A DNA stretch of 64,000 bases, from NCBI GenBank assembly GCA_910583995.1, contig CAJTYW010000009.1, positions 8,900-72,899 of the forward strand. Direction: 5' to 3'. Positions 62,982-64,000 of this stretch are shown here, piece after piece. A program made the translations under genes and the position numbers. Each line of letters starts with the position of its first letter. Positions within the stretch are counted from its first letter, which is position 1. The stretch is from an uncultured Christensenella sp. GTDB taxonomy: Bacteria; Bacillota; Clostridia; Christensenellales; UBA3700. A model generated the notes under the pieces. The model did not search any database and was not told where the DNA came from. It worked only from the letters and a program-made list of their open reading frames with translations.

Positions 62982-63866
62982 TTGGAAACAAGCTTAACTC
63001 ACAATCACATTGATTTAGAAAAAATAAACGAAAAATTGCTGAAAGCAAATATTGACTGGATAGATAATAAACTATTATCTTTTTACTTATCAAAAGATAT
63101 GAATGAAAAAGGATGTTGTTTGATAAATAATATCGAATACTTTTTGGCATATCCATTTTGTTGCGGTGTAACAGAACATTATTGTCAAGATAAGCCTAAA
63201 ATGGTACTTTTTGGGCAGGAATACCACGGCTCTAAGGCTTTAAAGTTAAACGATGATAAAACTTTTGACTTTGAATCACACGAAGGCTATTCCCCAAAAG
63301 GATATCAAGATTGGGCAATAAAACACACTAACAATATGCTTTTAAAACCTAAATATTCTTTTTGGCAATACATTAAAAGTTTGACAGAAAACTTTTCAAT
63401 TTGTTGGAACAATCTTGATAAAGTTTATTTAGGGGAAAAAGACAAAGATGAATATTTAAAAAATGGAAAACTTACTTACGATGCAGAAAAAGTTTTGTCT
63501 GCAAGATATGAAGCAAAGGGCTATGAGTCAAATTCATCTTGCACAACTACAAATCGTTCATTGATTGAAAGAGAAATACAAATTTTAAGCCCTGATATTG
63601 TTGTTTTTCTTGTTGGACCTTACTACGATTTATCTTTAGCTACCGCTTTCGGCCTAGATAGAGAATCTTTGTATGAATATAGACCTAGCTTAGCTAATTC
63701 CGTAAGAGATATTTCCAATGTAATTAAATTAAAAAACAATACAGGTAAAGACATAACTGTTTTGTGGACTTATCACCCTAGAAGCTTACAACTCTATAAA
63801 ATCACTAAAGAAAGTTTTGTTAATGAAATAACAAATAAATATAATACAAACAAAAACTCACAATAA
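62982..63866 (+). CDS. Unknown protein, faint resemblance to uracil-DNA glycosylase fold
   Basis: 294 residues, no signal peptide. I do not recognise it securely. PKMVLFGQEYHGSK (about 70-83) and ILSPDIVVFLVGP (about 203-215) followed by TVLWTYHPRSLQ (about 264-275) recall the strand-plus-GQD and HPS motifs of the uracil-DNA glycosylase superfamily, but spacing and residues are not decisive. Start is TTG at 62982 with AGGAG upstream. It lies 37 bases after the GH16 gene, and its own terminator overlaps its stop. Confidence 0.65.
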   Translation: METSLTHNHIDLEKINEKLLKANIDWIDNKLLSFYLSKDMNEKGCCLINNIEYFLAYPFCCGVTEHYCQDKPKMVLFGQEYHGSKALKLNDDKTFDFESHEGYSPKGYQDWAIKHTNNMLLKPKYSFWQYIKSLTENFSICWNNLDKVYLGEKDKDEYLKNGKLTYDAEKVLSARYEAKGYESNSSCTTTNRSLIEREIQILSPDIVVFLVGPYYDLSLATAFGLDRESLYEYRPSLANSVRDISNVIKLKNNTGKDITVLWTYHPRSLQLYKITKESFVNEITNKYNTNKNSQ

Positions 63867-63886
63867 CTTAATTGTGAGTTTTTTTG
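63855..63886 (+). terminator. Terminator overlapping the last stop codon
   Basis: 10-bp stem AACTCACAAT / ATTGTGAGTT, loop AACTTA, then T7. The left arm includes the last codons of the 294-residue gene. Confidence 0.9.
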
Positions 63887-63958
63887 TTTTTGTTAGTATA
63901 GTTTTAATAATAACTTGAAGAAATATACTTGTTTCTTTGATTAAATTTTCAATATTTC

Positions 63959-63974
63959 CGTCAAAAATCGGGGG
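63959..63974. repeat. 3'-end repeat copy near the right edge
   Basis: CGTCAAAAATCGGGGG, the motif in reverse orientation, 93 bases past the last stop. The remaining bases to 64000 show nothing else. Confidence 0.45.
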
Positions 63975-64000
63975 TAAATGGTTTTTTAGTTAAGATTTTA

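Noticed and set aside
1..64000. CRISPR arrays, tRNA or rRNA genes, insertion sequences, prophage
   Set aside because: I looked for regularly spaced direct repeats, cloverleaf-like segments and transposase motifs and saw none; the repeats present are single short motifs at gene ends.

Overview
The window looks like chromosome from an AT-rich, anaerobic, low-GC Gram-positive bacterium, most likely an uncultured gut Clostridia member. Reasons: a class III (oxygen-independent) ribonucleotide reductase with its activase at the left edge; lipoprotein signal peptides with LVGC/LSGC-type lipoboxes and no outer-membrane genes; strong AGGAGG-type ribosome binding sites; a T-box leader; Bacillus/Clostridium-type housekeeping genes (mrnC, yerC, rlmB, pepV, pdxS); and several secreted or cell-associated glycosidases. 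TAA dominates as stop, and TGA is also a genuine stop (for example at 62029-62031 and in the ATGA overlaps at 8422 and 54718). I see no rRNA, tRNA, insertion sequence, prophage or CRISPR array.

Layout. 1-1452: nrdD (partial)-nrdG. 1543-10065 (minus): LRR lipoprotein, MMPL/RND transporter, acyl-CoA synthetase-tex operon. 10350-13163 (minus): amino-acid ABC transporter 1. 13324-15162: GH13 amylase. 15354-20979 (minus): gltX-mrnC-thyA-folA-rlmB, a degenerate response regulator, and radC. 21156-24558: PepV dipeptidase, aldo/keto reductase, pdxS. 24919-28066: a broken XRE gene and amino-acid ABC transporter 2 with yerC. 28649-32509: DUF975 membrane protein and lacZ. 32734-37695: ABC-F protein, adenine deaminase plus a coupled unknown. 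37836-39773: a possible structured leader, an orphan gene and a GH26 mannanase. 39835-42327: T-box(Cys)-cysE-cysS. 42391-49673: a phosphoglycerate mutase fused to a membrane/surface module, and a 1227-residue surface protein. 50221-56316 (plus): trxA and a polyamine-type operon (XRE-cupin regulator, potABCD). 56624-59173: GH2 beta-mannosidase-like enzyme. 59421-63866 (plus): small membrane protein, acyltransferase plus zinc-ribbon membrane protein, GH16 lipoprotein, orphan.

The most unusual signal is in the two polar-amino-acid ABC transporters. Both substrate-binding lipoproteins appear circularly permuted: the segment that normally ends the protein stands at the N-terminus, just after the lipobox, and the two proteins are cut at different points. 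Both partner ATPases carry a large insertion (about 155 and 75 residues) at the same place between Walker A and the Q-loop. The permeases look normal.

Other notable points: the phosphoglycerate mutase-surface fusion with a possible internal start; a PotD anchored at both ends; a PotA with a duplicated TOBE region; three operator palindromes spaced exactly 31 bp upstream of the pot regulator; an OmpR-type regulator lacking its phospho-acceptor Asp; and a short motif (TAATACCGATTTTTGAC and variants) present at eleven places, each just beyond the 3' end of a gene.
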